Shown here: positions 8,244 to 15,268 of the stretch, piece by piece
Layout of the letters: each line of letters opens with the position of its first letter
Numbering within the stretch: the first letter of the stretch is position 1
Source: CAZFXZ01 sp964523165
GTDB taxonomy: Bacteria; Patescibacteriota; Patescibacteriia; JACRDY01
Reading direction: 5' to 3'
Assembly (NCBI GenBank): GCA_964523165.1
Contig: CAZFXZ010000002.1
Span: 1 to 35,545, forward strand
DNA: 35,545 nucleotides
Made by a program: the position numbers and the translations under genes
Notes under the pieces: model-generated
Seen by the model: the letters and a program-made list of their open reading frames with translations, nothing else
What the model was told of the DNA's origin: nothing
Database searches by the model: none

Positions 8244-9152
8244 TTATACAGCGTTATTTAACAAAATTATGCCGACAATCACAATGATTAGAGCTAATGA
8301 TTTGATAGCCAGATTTTTTTTATCCGTTTCTTCAGCCAAAGCTTGCGGTCGCCAAAAAGCGATCAGTAATGTCAAAGCAAAAACCATCAAACTCTGCGAA
8401 CCTTCGAGGGCAAAGACTAGTGCGGCCGGGCCCAAAGACAAAGCCCAATGGCTAAATAACGCCGCGTACAGACCAACGGCGATACTGATAACGATAGCCA
8501 AAATAATTTTTAACGGCAGTTGCTTAGCTGAGATCATAAAATCACGACGCAGGGGCCGGTACAGTAAAGCTAAACTAGAAAACATAATCCAAAACAATGC
8601 TGTCAAAACCAAAACGTCGGTAAATGGCGCTTGTTGGACGGCAAAACGCGTGATGACGATGCCGATAGCATAAAAGAAACAGCTAATCAGCATAAAACCT
8701 AAGCCTCGTGAAAAACGCAAAATTTGCCGACCGGCTTTAATATGAAAAGATGCCACCAAAGCTCCAAGCAGCAAGACGACAAAAGCCATGAATTGCTGAA
8801 TTGTTAGACTTTCACCCAACGTCAACCAGCTGATGATCAAAACATAAACTGGGATTAGCGCCCACCAAATATTTATCCGTGATATTTCTTCAACACTGAC
8901 AGCTTTGTAATAAAAAAGTGAACCAATGATATTTACCACCACCATCAAAAACATCCAGATGATCACTTCCGTTGTCGGCCAAGCAAAATCAATGAACGGT
9001 AAAAGCGTGATCACGGCCAAATCAGCCAAACCCGCCCAAACAAAATAAACCCAAATATTGGGCAGATGATTTTTGATAATATATTTATCAACGATATTAC
9101 CAAAAGCCCAACCGAGGTGCGATAACAAGCCCAACCAAATCCACAGAGCCAT
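8244..9152 (-). CDS. EamA/DMT-family transporter
   Basis: Probable drug/metabolite-superfamily permease. The 302-aa protein has about ten membrane helices in two EamA repeats, the second starting near residue 155. The first repeat carries RINIWWALIPVYVLIISWLTLGE, a typical EamA helix pair, and the second has LGPAALVFALEGSQSLMVF. The substrate cannot be inferred from sequence; export of metabolites or uptake of small solutes are both possible in this family. The gene lies just downstream of tRNA-Gln on the same strand with 30 bases between, so it may be transcribed by read-through from the tRNA promoter. Confidence 0.82.
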   Translation of the reverse strand: MALWIWLGLLSHLGWAFGNIVDKYIIKNHLPNIWVYFVWAGLADLAVITLLPFIDFAWPTTEVIIWMFLMVVVNIIGSLFYYKAVSVEEISRINIWWALIPVYVLIISWLTLGESLTIQQFMAFVVLLLGALVASFHIKAGRQILRFSRGLGFMLISCFFYAIGIVITRFAVQQAPFTDVLVLTALFWIMFSSLALLYRPLRRDFMISAKQLPLKIILAIVISIAVGLYAALFSHWALSLGPAALVFALEGSQSLMVFALTLLIAFWRPQALAEETDKKNLAIKSLALIIVIVGIILLNNAV

Positions 9153-9182
9153 AATTTTATAAAATAATATTCCCCCACTATC

Positions 9183-9253
9183 CTCGGGGACTAGGATTTG
9201 AACCTAGATTCACGGCTTCAAAGGCCGCTGTCCTACCATTAGACGATCCCCGA
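9183..9253 (-). tRNA. tRNA-Gln (anticodon UUG)
   Basis: Cloverleaf on the minus strand: acceptor TCGGGGA/TCCCCGA (9253-9247 and 9190-9184), D-arm GTCT-AATGGTA-GGAC, anticodon loop CTTTGAA giving TTG, and a T-arm with GGTTCAAATCC. The discriminator is G at 9183. No CCA is encoded, unlike the other three tRNAs here. Flanking TCC/GGA would extend the acceptor stem to ten pairs in the precursor. Confidence 0.95.
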
Positions 9254-9275
9254 GGATAATGAGGGAACGGACGCT

Positions 9276-9304
9276 AGTTTATGGGATTATTAAAAAGCTG
9301 TCAA
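9276..9304 (-). promoter_or_regulatory. Promoter of tRNA-Gln
   Basis: Consensus -35 TTGACA at 9304-9299, 17-base spacer, -10 TAAACT at 9281-9276. The predicted start near 9269 is about 16 bases before the tRNA. Confidence 0.7.
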
Positions 9305-9307
9305 ACC

Positions 9308-10222
9308 TCAAACTCGCAAATATCGACGCGTGGCGATCAAGGCGCTTAGCACATTAAGCAAACTAATAGCCAAGAGCTCACAACCAAAGATAAAGATGGC
9401 GTGTTGATTAAAATAACCAAGCAATTGCCAATCACTACCCGATAACAAACCGTTGATATAAGGTTGTAAAAATCCCAATAAAGGATAAAGTACAATGATC
9501 GTGATCAGCGTCGCCGACAAACCATACATCACACCCTCGATGACAAACGGCAAGCGCACAAACCAGTTCGTCGCTCCAACCAATTTCATCATACCGATTT
9601 CTTCACGGTGCGTATAAATCGCCACCCGGACCGTATTAAAGACGATCAAGCCAGCGATGATGGTAAAGACGATGATTATCCCACCGCCGATTTGTCTGAT
9701 GCGCTCGGTGATGGACGACAATACTTCGACGATCAGTTGTCGATCTTTATAATCTTTACTAGTGATAAGCTTATTGTATTCTGGGCGATCTAAAGCCGCC
9801 AAAATCGTCGGATAGTCATCAAGCTGTCGGGCCCTAATTTCCAAAACTGCCCCCAAAGGATTGCTAGACAAATGATCCAAAGCTTGCAAGATTGAAGGCT
9901 CATTAGCATGACGAGCCTTAAAATCGGCAATGGCTTGATCTCGAGAAATGTAATTCACGGCGGCGATTTCTGACAAATCTGATAGATCTTTTTTGATGGT
10001 CAAGATTTTTTCTTCCGGGACATCATTTTGAAAATGTAAACTAATATCAACCTTATCTTGGACCATAGCGCTAGCCGCCCCAGTCACGGCGTTGACAGCC
10101 ACAACAAAGTTAACCGACAACAACGTCAAGATCAAAATGGTGATCGTGGCGATCGACAACCAAATATTACGATAAAAATCTTGCCAGGCAAATTTGAGAG
10201 TGCGCAAAAAAGCATTAATCAT
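9308..10222 (-). CDS. ftsX: Cell division ABC permease FtsX
   Basis: Membrane partner of FtsE; in other bacteria FtsEX relays ATP hydrolysis to peptidoglycan hydrolases at the septum. The 304-aa protein has the FtsX layout: one membrane segment near the N-terminus (about 18-40), an extracytoplasmic loop of about 130 residues, and three C-terminal segments. The cytoplasmic motif YTHREEIGMMKLVGATNWFV (about 203-222) is the family signature. It starts three bases after the ftsE stop with no ribosome binding site, implying coupled translation. Confidence 0.93.
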   Translation of the reverse strand: MINAFLRTLKFAWQDFYRNIWLSIATITILILTLLSVNFVVAVNAVTGAASAMVQDKVDISLHFQNDVPEEKILTIKKDLSDLSEIAAVNYISRDQAIADFKARHANEPSILQALDHLSSNPLGAVLEIRARQLDDYPTILAALDRPEYNKLITSKDYKDRQLIVEVLSSITERIRQIGGGIIIVFTIIAGLIVFNTVRVAIYTHREEIGMMKLVGATNWFVRLPFVIEGVMYGLSATLITIIVLYPLLGFLQPYINGLLSGSDWQLLGYFNQHAIFIFGCELLAISLLNVLSALIATRRYLRV

Positions 10223-10225
10223 AAA

Positions 10226-10906
10226 TTACAAAGTATATTTACCAGTTTTTTGATCTTTAATAATTTGTCCATTTTCAATAGTCACTACCCGTTTTTTTAA
10301 ATAGTTGACAACATCTTTATCGTGGGTAACCATCACCACCGTCGTACCAAATTCGTTAATCTTGAGCAAAATGTCGGCGATTTCCCGAGTGTTGATAGCG
10401 TCTAAATTACCAGTCGGCTCATCGGCTAATAAAATTTTGGGTCGATGGACCAAAGCTCGAGCGATCGCCACGCGTTGCGCTTCACCACCCGACAATTGCT
10501 TGGGGTAATTGTCCATTTTACTTTCCAGGCCGACTATTTTCAAAACCTGCGGCACGACTGAAGCAATACGCGCGTCCGAAGCTCCGCAAACTTCCAAGGC
10601 AAAGGCCACGTTTTCGTAAGCGGTTTTTTGCGGTAAAAGTTTAAAATCTTGAAACACTACGCCGATCTGCCGGCGTAGGTGCGGCACGTCGGTATGCTTG
10701 ATATCAGTAATATCCCAACCGCCAATAACAATCTTGCCTTCATCGGGGCGTTCTTCGGCAATCATCAATCGGACAAATGTCGTTTTGCCACTACCACTCT
10801 GGCCAACCAAAGAAACAAACTCCCCCGGCTTGATGTGCAAGCTGACCTTTTTCAAAGCCGCCACGTTGGGCGGATAAATTTTGGAAACGTTTTTGTATTC
10901 AATCAT
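10226..10906 (-). CDS. ftsE: Cell division ATP-binding protein FtsE
   Basis: ABC ATPase that pairs with FtsX. At 226 aa it is the usual length. Visible are Walker A GQSGSGKT (35-42), Q-loop VFQDFKLLP (84-92), signature LSGGEAQR (138-145), Walker B ILLADEPTGNLD (158-169) and the switch His in MVTHD (about 196-200). Its ATG overlaps the stop of the upstream RlpA-like gene as ATGA, and ftsX follows by three bases, so the three genes form one operon. Confidence 0.95.
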   Translation of the reverse strand: MIEYKNVSKIYPPNVAALKKVSLHIKPGEFVSLVGQSGSGKTTFVRLMIAEERPDEGKIVIGGWDITDIKHTDVPHLRRQIGVVFQDFKLLPQKTAYENVAFALEVCGASDARIASVVPQVLKIVGLESKMDNYPKQLSGGEAQRVAIARALVHRPKILLADEPTGNLDAINTREIADILLKINEFGTTVVMVTHDKDVVNYLKKRVVTIENGQIIKDQKTGKYTL

Positions 10907-11688
10907 AACGTATCGGGTAGAGATAGGAGCTGGACTTTAACATTGATAATCCCTTGAGAAGTCTTGGCGATTTTTTTGAAAGCTAAAATATCCAAATCAA
11001 TAGCCCGCTTGGGATGTATGGCGCGCTCTGGACCAAAATCATTTACTTTGACTTCGACAGTTTTTTGATTGTCGAGATTAGTCACTAATAGTTTACTGCC
11101 TTTGGGGTAATCGGGCGAGGCCGCGCAGTCACAATTTTTATATCGATACCAACTGGCCTGACCGACGTTTAAAGCCTGAGAGTCGTCATAGCCTAAAACT
11201 AAAAATCTGGCGTAGGGCAGATGAAAAAAAGCTCGGACAAAATATTTATCATCTTCTTTGACAATGGTTGTGGGTAATTCTTGCCAATCCTGACCGGACC
11301 AAAAATACAAACCGACAAAATTAGCTAGTGAGGAAAATTCCATTTGGACGACGATTGGCTTTTTTTGGTCGTAAGCGGTTTTGTCGGCAATATCAAACTC
11401 CCAATAATCAGTCAGTGGTTTGCGACCAACGGGCAAAGGCTGGTCGACGACCGAACGTTTTTTTAAAATAAAGTCAGTCGGTTTGGATAAAACGTTGGGG
11501 AAAACGCCCAGACGAAAAGTATTGTCTGCAGAAGCCAAAGTATGGCCCTTAGCTACTAAAGATGAGTCAAAATTAACCGTGGATATTTCCACTTCAGGCA
11601 CAACTGTTTGGGCCTTGACCGGATAAGCGCCGAGGCCGCAAAGCAACAAGATCAGGCTAATAAATATTGATTTTTGTTGACTAGTCAT
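10903..11688 (-). CDS. Secreted RlpA-like double-psi beta-barrel protein
   Basis: Exported envelope protein of 261 aa. The ATG at 11688 begins a clear signal peptide (residues 1-24, ending near YPVKAQ); the longer frame reads through two tRNA genes and is rejected. The middle part (about 35-175) is an unnamed beta-rich domain. The C-terminal part (about 178-255) has RlpA/double-psi barrel features: GQASWYRYKNCDCAASPDYP, GSKLLVTNL, and KVNDFGPERA followed by IDLD. RlpA-type barrels bind or cleave peptidoglycan; whether this copy is a lytic transglycosylase is not clear. It overlaps ftsE by the ATGA junction, so an FtsEX-linked role in wall remodelling is a reasonable inference. Confidence 0.8.
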   Translation of the reverse strand: MTSQQKSIFISLILLLCGLGAYPVKAQTVVPEVEISTVNFDSSLVAKGHTLASADNTFRLGVFPNVLSKPTDFILKKRSVVDQPLPVGRKPLTDYWEFDIADKTAYDQKKPIVVQMEFSSLANFVGLYFWSGQDWQELPTTIVKEDDKYFVRAFFHLPYARFLVLGYDDSQALNVGQASWYRYKNCDCAASPDYPKGSKLLVTNLDNQKTVEVKVNDFGPERAIHPKRAIDLDILAFKKIAKTSQGIINVKVQLLSLPDTL

Positions 11689-11695
11689 ATATACT
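11667..11695 (+). promoter_or_regulatory. Promoter of the tRNA-Gly/tRNA-Thr unit
   Basis: -35 TTGATT at 11667-11672, 17-base spacer, -10 TATACT at 11690-11695, with tRNA-Gly starting at 11708. The promoter overlaps the first codons of the divergent RlpA-like gene. Confidence 0.65.
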
Positions 11696-11707
11696 GCTTG
11701 CGAGTTC

Positions 11708-11781
11708 GCGGGATTAGTACAATGGTAGTATACGTCCTTCCCAAGGATGAGACGGGGGTTCGATTCCCCTATCCCGCTCCA
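11708..11781 (+). tRNA. tRNA-Gly (anticodon CCC)
   Basis: Acceptor GCGGGAT/ATCCCGC, anticodon loop TTCCCAA giving CCC, T-arm GGGGGTTCGATTCCCC, discriminator T at 11778 and encoded CCA at 11779-11781. Confidence 0.95.
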
Positions 11782-11806
11782 TAATGTACTTGTTTGCGAG
11801 ATGTCG

Positions 11807-11882
11807 GCCACCTTAGCTCAGCTGGTAGAGCAATCCCTTCGTAAGGGAGAGGTCGTCGGTTCGATTCCGACAGGTGGCTCCA
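11807..11882 (+). tRNA. tRNA-Thr (anticodon CGU)
   Basis: Acceptor GCCACCT/AGGTGGC, D-arm GCTC/GAGC, anticodon loop TTCGTAA giving CGT, T-arm with GGTTCGATTCC, and encoded CCA at 11880-11882. The outermost anticodon-stem pair (A27/G43) is mismatched. It lies 25 bases after tRNA-Gly and is probably co-transcribed with it. Confidence 0.94.
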
Positions 11883-11908
11883 CTTCTCAAACAAAACCTC
11901 AACGCGAA

Positions 11909-12889
11909 TTACAAGCTGGTGTTGTTAAATTTTAAACCGGCTAGTAAAGGAATGACTCGAGCTTGATTGCGCAATTGTTCAACATAACTATCAAAAGTGT
12001 TGAAGCTGATCAAAACATGGCTGGCTTTGACTTGAGCTGGCTGATCACCCTCGGCGGCTTTTTTGTCAGTGACTAAAATAACATGATAACCAAATTCTGT
12101 TTTGACGACTGCGCTGACCTGACCAACCTCCAAAGCAAAGGCGGCCTTTTCAAAAGCCGGCACCATCGTCCCAGCACTAAAAAATCCCAAATCGCCGCCG
12201 GTTAATTTGGTAGCGGTGTCATCCGAATATTGACTTACCAACTCGGCAAAATCAACTTCTTTGTTGGCAGCTTGTTGTTGAATTTTTTGGGCTAGGGCCA
12301 ATTTATCAGCCTGGACGTCGGGATCAACAGCCACAATGGCGTTAAGACGATCGACCAAAAGTTGTTGGCTCAACACTCGTTCTTTGTATTGATCAACCGT
12401 CCAACCAAAAAATGATTTCACTTGATCGGCGGCTTGTTGCTCGTCACCATAAGTCCGGACCGGACCGTTTTGCCACATAACTTCTAGCTCGATCGGCGTC
12501 AAACGCAAACCATAATGATCGGCCAAATTAAACAACAATTTTTCATTGATAAGTTGATCAAAGGCATTGCTGGTTAATTTTTCAGGGCTGGAAGTTTGCT
12601 GATTGGCTTCATCAATTTTTTGTAAAATTTCTTTTTCGACCGTCAAATCCTGATAAGTCACAAATGAACCATCAACCAAGGCCACCGGTAAAAAGGATTG
12701 TTCTAGCAAATGATCCAAAAAAGGCAGGCGCCCCGGCAAGCGATAAGCCACGACCAGACTAGCCAATATGATGATCACGGCTACTATTATCAACCATCGC
12801 CCTTTTAGGCGTGATTTTTTAACGGGTAGCATTTCACTGGCTGTTGTTTCTTCGATCTCCGGACTGGACGGCAAAATTGTTTCTGACAT
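11909..12889 (-). CDS. Membrane-anchored parvulin peptidyl-prolyl isomerase
   Basis: SurA/PrsA-like foldase expected to act on exported proteins. The 326-aa protein has a cytoplasmic N-terminal tail, one membrane segment (about 30-52), a SurA-N-like helical region with FDQLINEKLLFNLADHYGL (about 108-126), and a parvulin domain (about 205-305). Parvulin hallmarks are FAELVSQYSDDTATK, GGDLGFFSAG, FEKAAFALEVGQVS and FGYHVILV. The domain ends with KASHVLI, which in many parvulins comes first; here an apparent second copy of that strand lies at the C-terminus. It is separated by 24 bases from the FtsB-like gene upstream. Confidence 0.87.
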   Translation of the reverse strand: MSETILPSSPEIEETTASEMLPVKKSRLKGRWLIIVAVIIILASLVVAYRLPGRLPFLDHLLEQSFLPVALVDGSFVTYQDLTVEKEILQKIDEANQQTSSPEKLTSNAFDQLINEKLLFNLADHYGLRLTPIELEVMWQNGPVRTYGDEQQAADQVKSFFGWTVDQYKERVLSQQLLVDRLNAIVAVDPDVQADKLALAQKIQQQAANKEVDFAELVSQYSDDTATKLTGGDLGFFSAGTMVPAFEKAAFALEVGQVSAVVKTEFGYHVILVTDKKAAEGDQPAQVKASHVLISFNTFDSYVEQLRNQARVIPLLAGLKFNNTSL

Positions 12890-12913
12890 GTTTAAAAAGA
12901 TTATGAATCTTAT

Positions 12914-13297
12914 CTATGATTGAGAGTTAAAAAAATAAAACCACCATTTGAGCGGATTGGATTGCCCGACGTTATTATCGACCTTTGAAGCCGGATCGTC
13001 TTGATCGGTAATCACCACCACCTCTTCACCCGGTTTTTTCAAACCTAGCTTGAGACGCGCTTCTTCTTCGGTGAAGCTTTCGGTTTGCAAATAACGCAGC
13101 AATTCAGAAAATTCGGCATTTTGTTTTTCGACCGCGCCAATTTCATTTTGCAGTCGACTGATTTCCGAGTTTAAGTAGTGCTGTTGGTACAAACGCTTGG
13201 ATAGCGAGATACCGACCAACAAAACCAGCGCCGTTAAAACAAAAAAAACTAGCGCCGAAGAAGTCAAAGATTGCCATGAACGTTGCCGAAAAGTCAT
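12914..13297 (-). CDS. FtsB/DivIC-like septum formation initiator
   Basis: Small division protein of 127 aa: a short cytoplasmic tail, one membrane segment (about 13-34), a coiled coil (about 37-72, with SEISRLQNEIGAVEKQNAEF) and then EEARLKLGLKKPGEEVVVI, the usual DivIC/FtsB ending. These proteins bridge FtsL and FtsQ in the divisome. I took the ATG at 13297 because the in-frame ATG at 13351 lies inside the upstream PH-domain gene and adds a non-family N-terminus. An extra C-terminal tail of about 30 residues ends in an aromatic stretch (WWFYFF). Confidence 0.85.
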   Translation of the reverse strand: MTFRQRSWQSLTSSALVFFVLTALVLLVGISLSKRLYQQHYLNSEISRLQNEIGAVEKQNAEFSELLRYLQTESFTEEEARLKLGLKKPGEEVVVITDQDDPASKVDNNVGQSNPLKWWFYFFNSQS

Positions 13298-13331
13298 AAA
13301 ACTTGTCTTGGACAGTATAGCAAAAAATCCC

Positions 13332-13952
13332 CTACTCGACAATTGACTCATCTTCTAAAATTGGTTTGAGTAAATTGATGAATTTTTCACGGCCCAGCTC
13401 TTGTTTTATATTACGCAACATGTTTTGTAATTCTTCCACGCTGTTAATAACTGGCGAAGCTGGCTGATGTCCGGCTGAGGACAAAATCACTTGGACGACC
13501 GCCTCGGCGCGCCGCACACCGGCGAAATGCAAACGTTTTTGCGTCGGGATGGAAACATATGACAAGGTACTATATCCGCCAAGCGACGACCACAAACCTT
13601 TTTGACGCAAACTAATGTCGGAAATCTGATCAAAAGTCAGTGACGAAACCAAGCGGTCAAAGAGCTTTTTCTTTTTTGACAAAATCAAGCGCTGGCTGGT
13701 CACCAATAAAACCGTACCACGCCATTTGATAAAAATTTTTAACCCCCAAATTATTGACCAGGATAACAACAACCAAAAAATCAACAGACCGTAAAACGGC
13801 CAGCCAAACAAGGGGTAGAGAAAAAATATTGGTGCAAAAAACAAGACTGCCACCGCCGCAATCCGCCAAGCTTGTATTAATAAAGTCGGATGGACAACTA
13901 AAATTAAACGCTCCCCGTCTTGCAACTTCAAACCACAGACCTTCTGAGACAT
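13332..13952 (-). CDS. Bacterial PH-domain membrane protein
   Basis: A 206-aa protein with two adjacent membrane segments (about 27-46 and 50-72) followed by a bacterial PH-like (bPH2/YdbS) domain (about 75-150) with VTSQRLILSKKKKLFDR and FDQISDISLRQKGLWSSLGG. The C-terminal part (about 165-206) is helical. The family is widespread in Gram-positive bacteria and CPR; its function is not firmly established. It is the first gene of a run leading to the FtsB-like and isomerase genes. Confidence 0.8.
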   Translation of the reverse strand: MSQKVCGLKLQDGERLILVVHPTLLIQAWRIAAVAVLFFAPIFFLYPLFGWPFYGLLIFWLLLSWSIIWGLKIFIKWRGTVLLVTSQRLILSKKKKLFDRLVSSLTFDQISDISLRQKGLWSSLGGYSTLSYVSIPTQKRLHFAGVRRAEAVVQVILSSAGHQPASPVINSVEELQNMLRNIKQELGREKFINLLKPILEDESIVE

Positions 13953-13992
13953 AAATATATGACTTTATGATATCAGATTAATTAGCGTCTTT

Positions 13993-14001
13993 ATTGTAAC
14001 A
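13993..14001 (-). promoter_or_regulatory. Extended -10 promoter of the PH-domain gene
   Basis: TGTTACAAT on the minus strand, within 16 bases (13990-14005) identical to those upstream of the gene at 4334. The -35 region is weak. The leader would be about 35 bases. Confidence 0.4.
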
Positions 14002-14029
14002 CAAAATCAAATATCAGTCTGGTGACGCG

Positions 14030-14058
14030 TTGACAAAGTTGTTATATTACTTTATCCT
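14030..14058 (+). promoter_or_regulatory. Promoter of tRNA-Lys
   Basis: -35 TTGACA at 14030-14035, 17-base spacer, -10 TATCCT at 14053-14058. It lies 14 bases before a 12-base copy of the tRNA-Lys 5' end (14073-14084), the normal tRNA distance, whereas the intact tRNA begins 116 bases later. Confidence 0.6.
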
Positions 14059-14072
14059 AGCCGATAGTTTTT

Positions 14073-14188
14073 GGGTCCGTAGCTTCCACCTACGCTTTCG
14101 CTCCCGCTCAAGCTTCGGCGGACAGGCAGTTGGTCAAAAACCATCGTCTTGCCCCTCGAAGCTTGGGTGCAAACCCAAGCGTAGATGG
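14073..14188 (+). mobile_element. MITE-like inverted-repeat insertion at tRNA-Lys
   Basis: The 12 bases GGGTCCGTAGCT occur at 14073-14084 and again as the first 12 bases of tRNA-Lys (14189-14200). Between them lies a segment of about 104 bases with inverted ends. CCACCTACGCTT (14086-14097) pairs with AAGCGTAGATGG (14177-14188) at 11 of 12 positions, and CAAGCTTCG (14109-14117) pairs perfectly with CGAAGCTTG (14157-14165), with 11 unmatched bases between in both arms. It has no ORF of its own. This fits insertion of a non-autonomous element with a 12-base target duplication; a REP-like or RNA element is the alternative. Confidence 0.55.
14161..14180 (+). repeat. GNRA-tetraloop hairpin in tRNA-Lys leader
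   Basis: Perfect 8-bp stem GCTTGGGT/ACCCAAGC closed by GCAA. It lies in the right arm of the inverted-repeat element. Confidence 0.6.
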
Positions 14189-14263
14189 GGGTCCGTAGCT
14201 CAGTGGTAGAGCGCCAGCCTTTTAAGCTGGGCGTCGAGAGTTCGATCCTCTCCGGACCCACCA
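14189..14263 (+). tRNA. tRNA-Lys (anticodon UUU)
   Basis: Acceptor GGGTCCG/CGGACCC, D-arm GCTC-AGTGGTA-GAGC, anticodon arm CCAGC-CTTTTAA-GCTGG giving TTT, T-arm with AGTTCGATCCT, discriminator A at 14260 and encoded CCA at 14261-14263. Confidence 0.96.
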
Positions 14264-14292
14264 AAAAATACTTCCTTGCCGAGGTATTTTTT
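14263..14292 (+). terminator. Terminator after tRNA-Lys
   Basis: A 12-bp stem (14263-14274 with 14281-14292, one G-T pair) closing a CTTGCC loop, whose 3' arm ends in six T. The A-rich 5' arm begins at the final A of the CCA end. Confidence 0.7.
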
Positions 14293-14300
14293 GTTATAAT
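14292..14300 (+). promoter_or_regulatory. Extended -10 promoter of the Clp-type ATPase gene
   Basis: TGTTATAAT immediately after the tRNA terminator. The start would be near 14307, about 23 bases before the ATG at 14330. No good -35 is seen. Confidence 0.5.
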
Positions 14301-14329
14301 CAAAAAGCTTTATTCACGATAGATTATTT

Positions 14330-15268
14330 ATGACCGATCTGACAAATTATATTTTGCCTATCATCTCGGTAGCCATCATGTTGAGCGTGGCTTGGCATTT
14401 TCGTCGTAACATCAAAACTCCCAGCTTGGGCGGCACGCCAAATCTCATGCAACACGCCGTTGATCTGACCAAACAAGCTCAAGAAAAAAAACTTGACCCC
14501 GTCATTGGTCGTCAAGATGAGATCGAATTAGTCATTCAAATTTTGGCTCGGCGGACCAAAAACAACCCGGTCTTAGTCGGCAAGGCCGGCGTTGGCAAAA
14601 CCGCCATCGTCGAAGGTTTGGCCCAAGCTATCGTCAACAAAAAAGTGCCCAAAAGCCTAAATGGCAAAAGAGTTTTGGCCTTAGATCTGGCCGGCATTGT
14701 CGCCGGTACGAAATATCGTGGCGAGTTTGAAGAACGTTTGAAGCACATTGCCGATGAAATAGTGGCCGCCAAAAGAAACATCATTTTATTTGTTGATGAA
14801 GTCCACACCCTAGCTCAAGCCGGCGAAGCCGATGGCGGCATTGATGCTTCTGATATTTTAAAACCAGCCTTGGCGCGCGGTGAGCTACAGCTGGTCGGCG
14901 CCACAACTTTTTTGGAATATCAAAAATTCATCAAACCAGACCCGACTCTAGATCGACGTTTTGAGTCAGTCTTGGTCGACGAACCAAGCCCGGCTGAGGT
15001 TTTACAAATTTTGCAAGGTATAAAAAATAAATACGAAAGTCATCACGGCGTAAAAATTTCTTTGGAGGCCTTAAAAGAAGCCATCGCTCAAGCCAAGCAG
15101 TTTAAAGACCGCTCTTATCCCGACAAAGCTATCGACCTGATGGACGAAGCGGCGGCTAAAGTTAGTTTAGAAATCACCAGCGGTCGGACCCGGCCAGTAG
15201 TTAATAAAAGCGACGTCAAAATCGTCGCCCAAGAATGGGCCACGCGTATCAAAGCTGGGTTGTCTTAG
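14330..15268 (+). CDS. Membrane-anchored single-domain Clp-type AAA+ ATPase
   Basis: A 312-aa protein matching the first nucleotide-binding domain of ClpA/ClpB/ClpC. Residues 7-24 form a membrane segment in place of the usual Clp N-domain. Then come DPVIGRQDEI (56-65), Walker A GKAGVGKT (84-91), the pore-loop motif KYRGEFE (128-134), Walker B IILFVDEVH (151-159), sensor GATT (190-193), arginine fingers DRRFE (208-212) and the small-domain motif RSYPDKAIDLMDEA. The frame ends at the end of this domain: there is no coiled-coil M-domain, second AAA domain or ClpP-binding loop. It could be an unfoldase at the membrane or a partner for another Clp subunit. All key ATPase residues are present, so it is probably active rather than a remnant. 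Confidence 0.85.
   Translation: MTDLTNYILPIISVAIMLSVAWHFRRNIKTPSLGGTPNLMQHAVDLTKQAQEKKLDPVIGRQDEIELVIQILARRTKNNPVLVGKAGVGKTAIVEGLAQAIVNKKVPKSLNGKRVLALDLAGIVAGTKYRGEFEERLKHIADEIVAAKRNIILFVDEVHTLAQAGEADGGIDASDILKPALARGELQLVGATTFLEYQKFIKPDPTLDRRFESVLVDEPSPAEVLQILQGIKNKYESHHGVKISLEALKEAIAQAKQFKDRSYPDKAIDLMDEAAAKVSLEITSGRTRPVVNKSDVKIVAQEWATRIKAGLS

Noticed and set aside
11747..11935. Plus-strand frame through tRNA-Gly and tRNA-Thr
   Set aside because: Most of it is tRNA sequence read as protein, another familiar false frame.
14052..14303. Minus-strand 83-codon frame across tRNA-Lys and its leader
   Set aside because: It is an antisense translation of a tRNA gene with the well-known spurious pattern GPERIELSTPSLKG; the tRNA and insertion explain the sequence.
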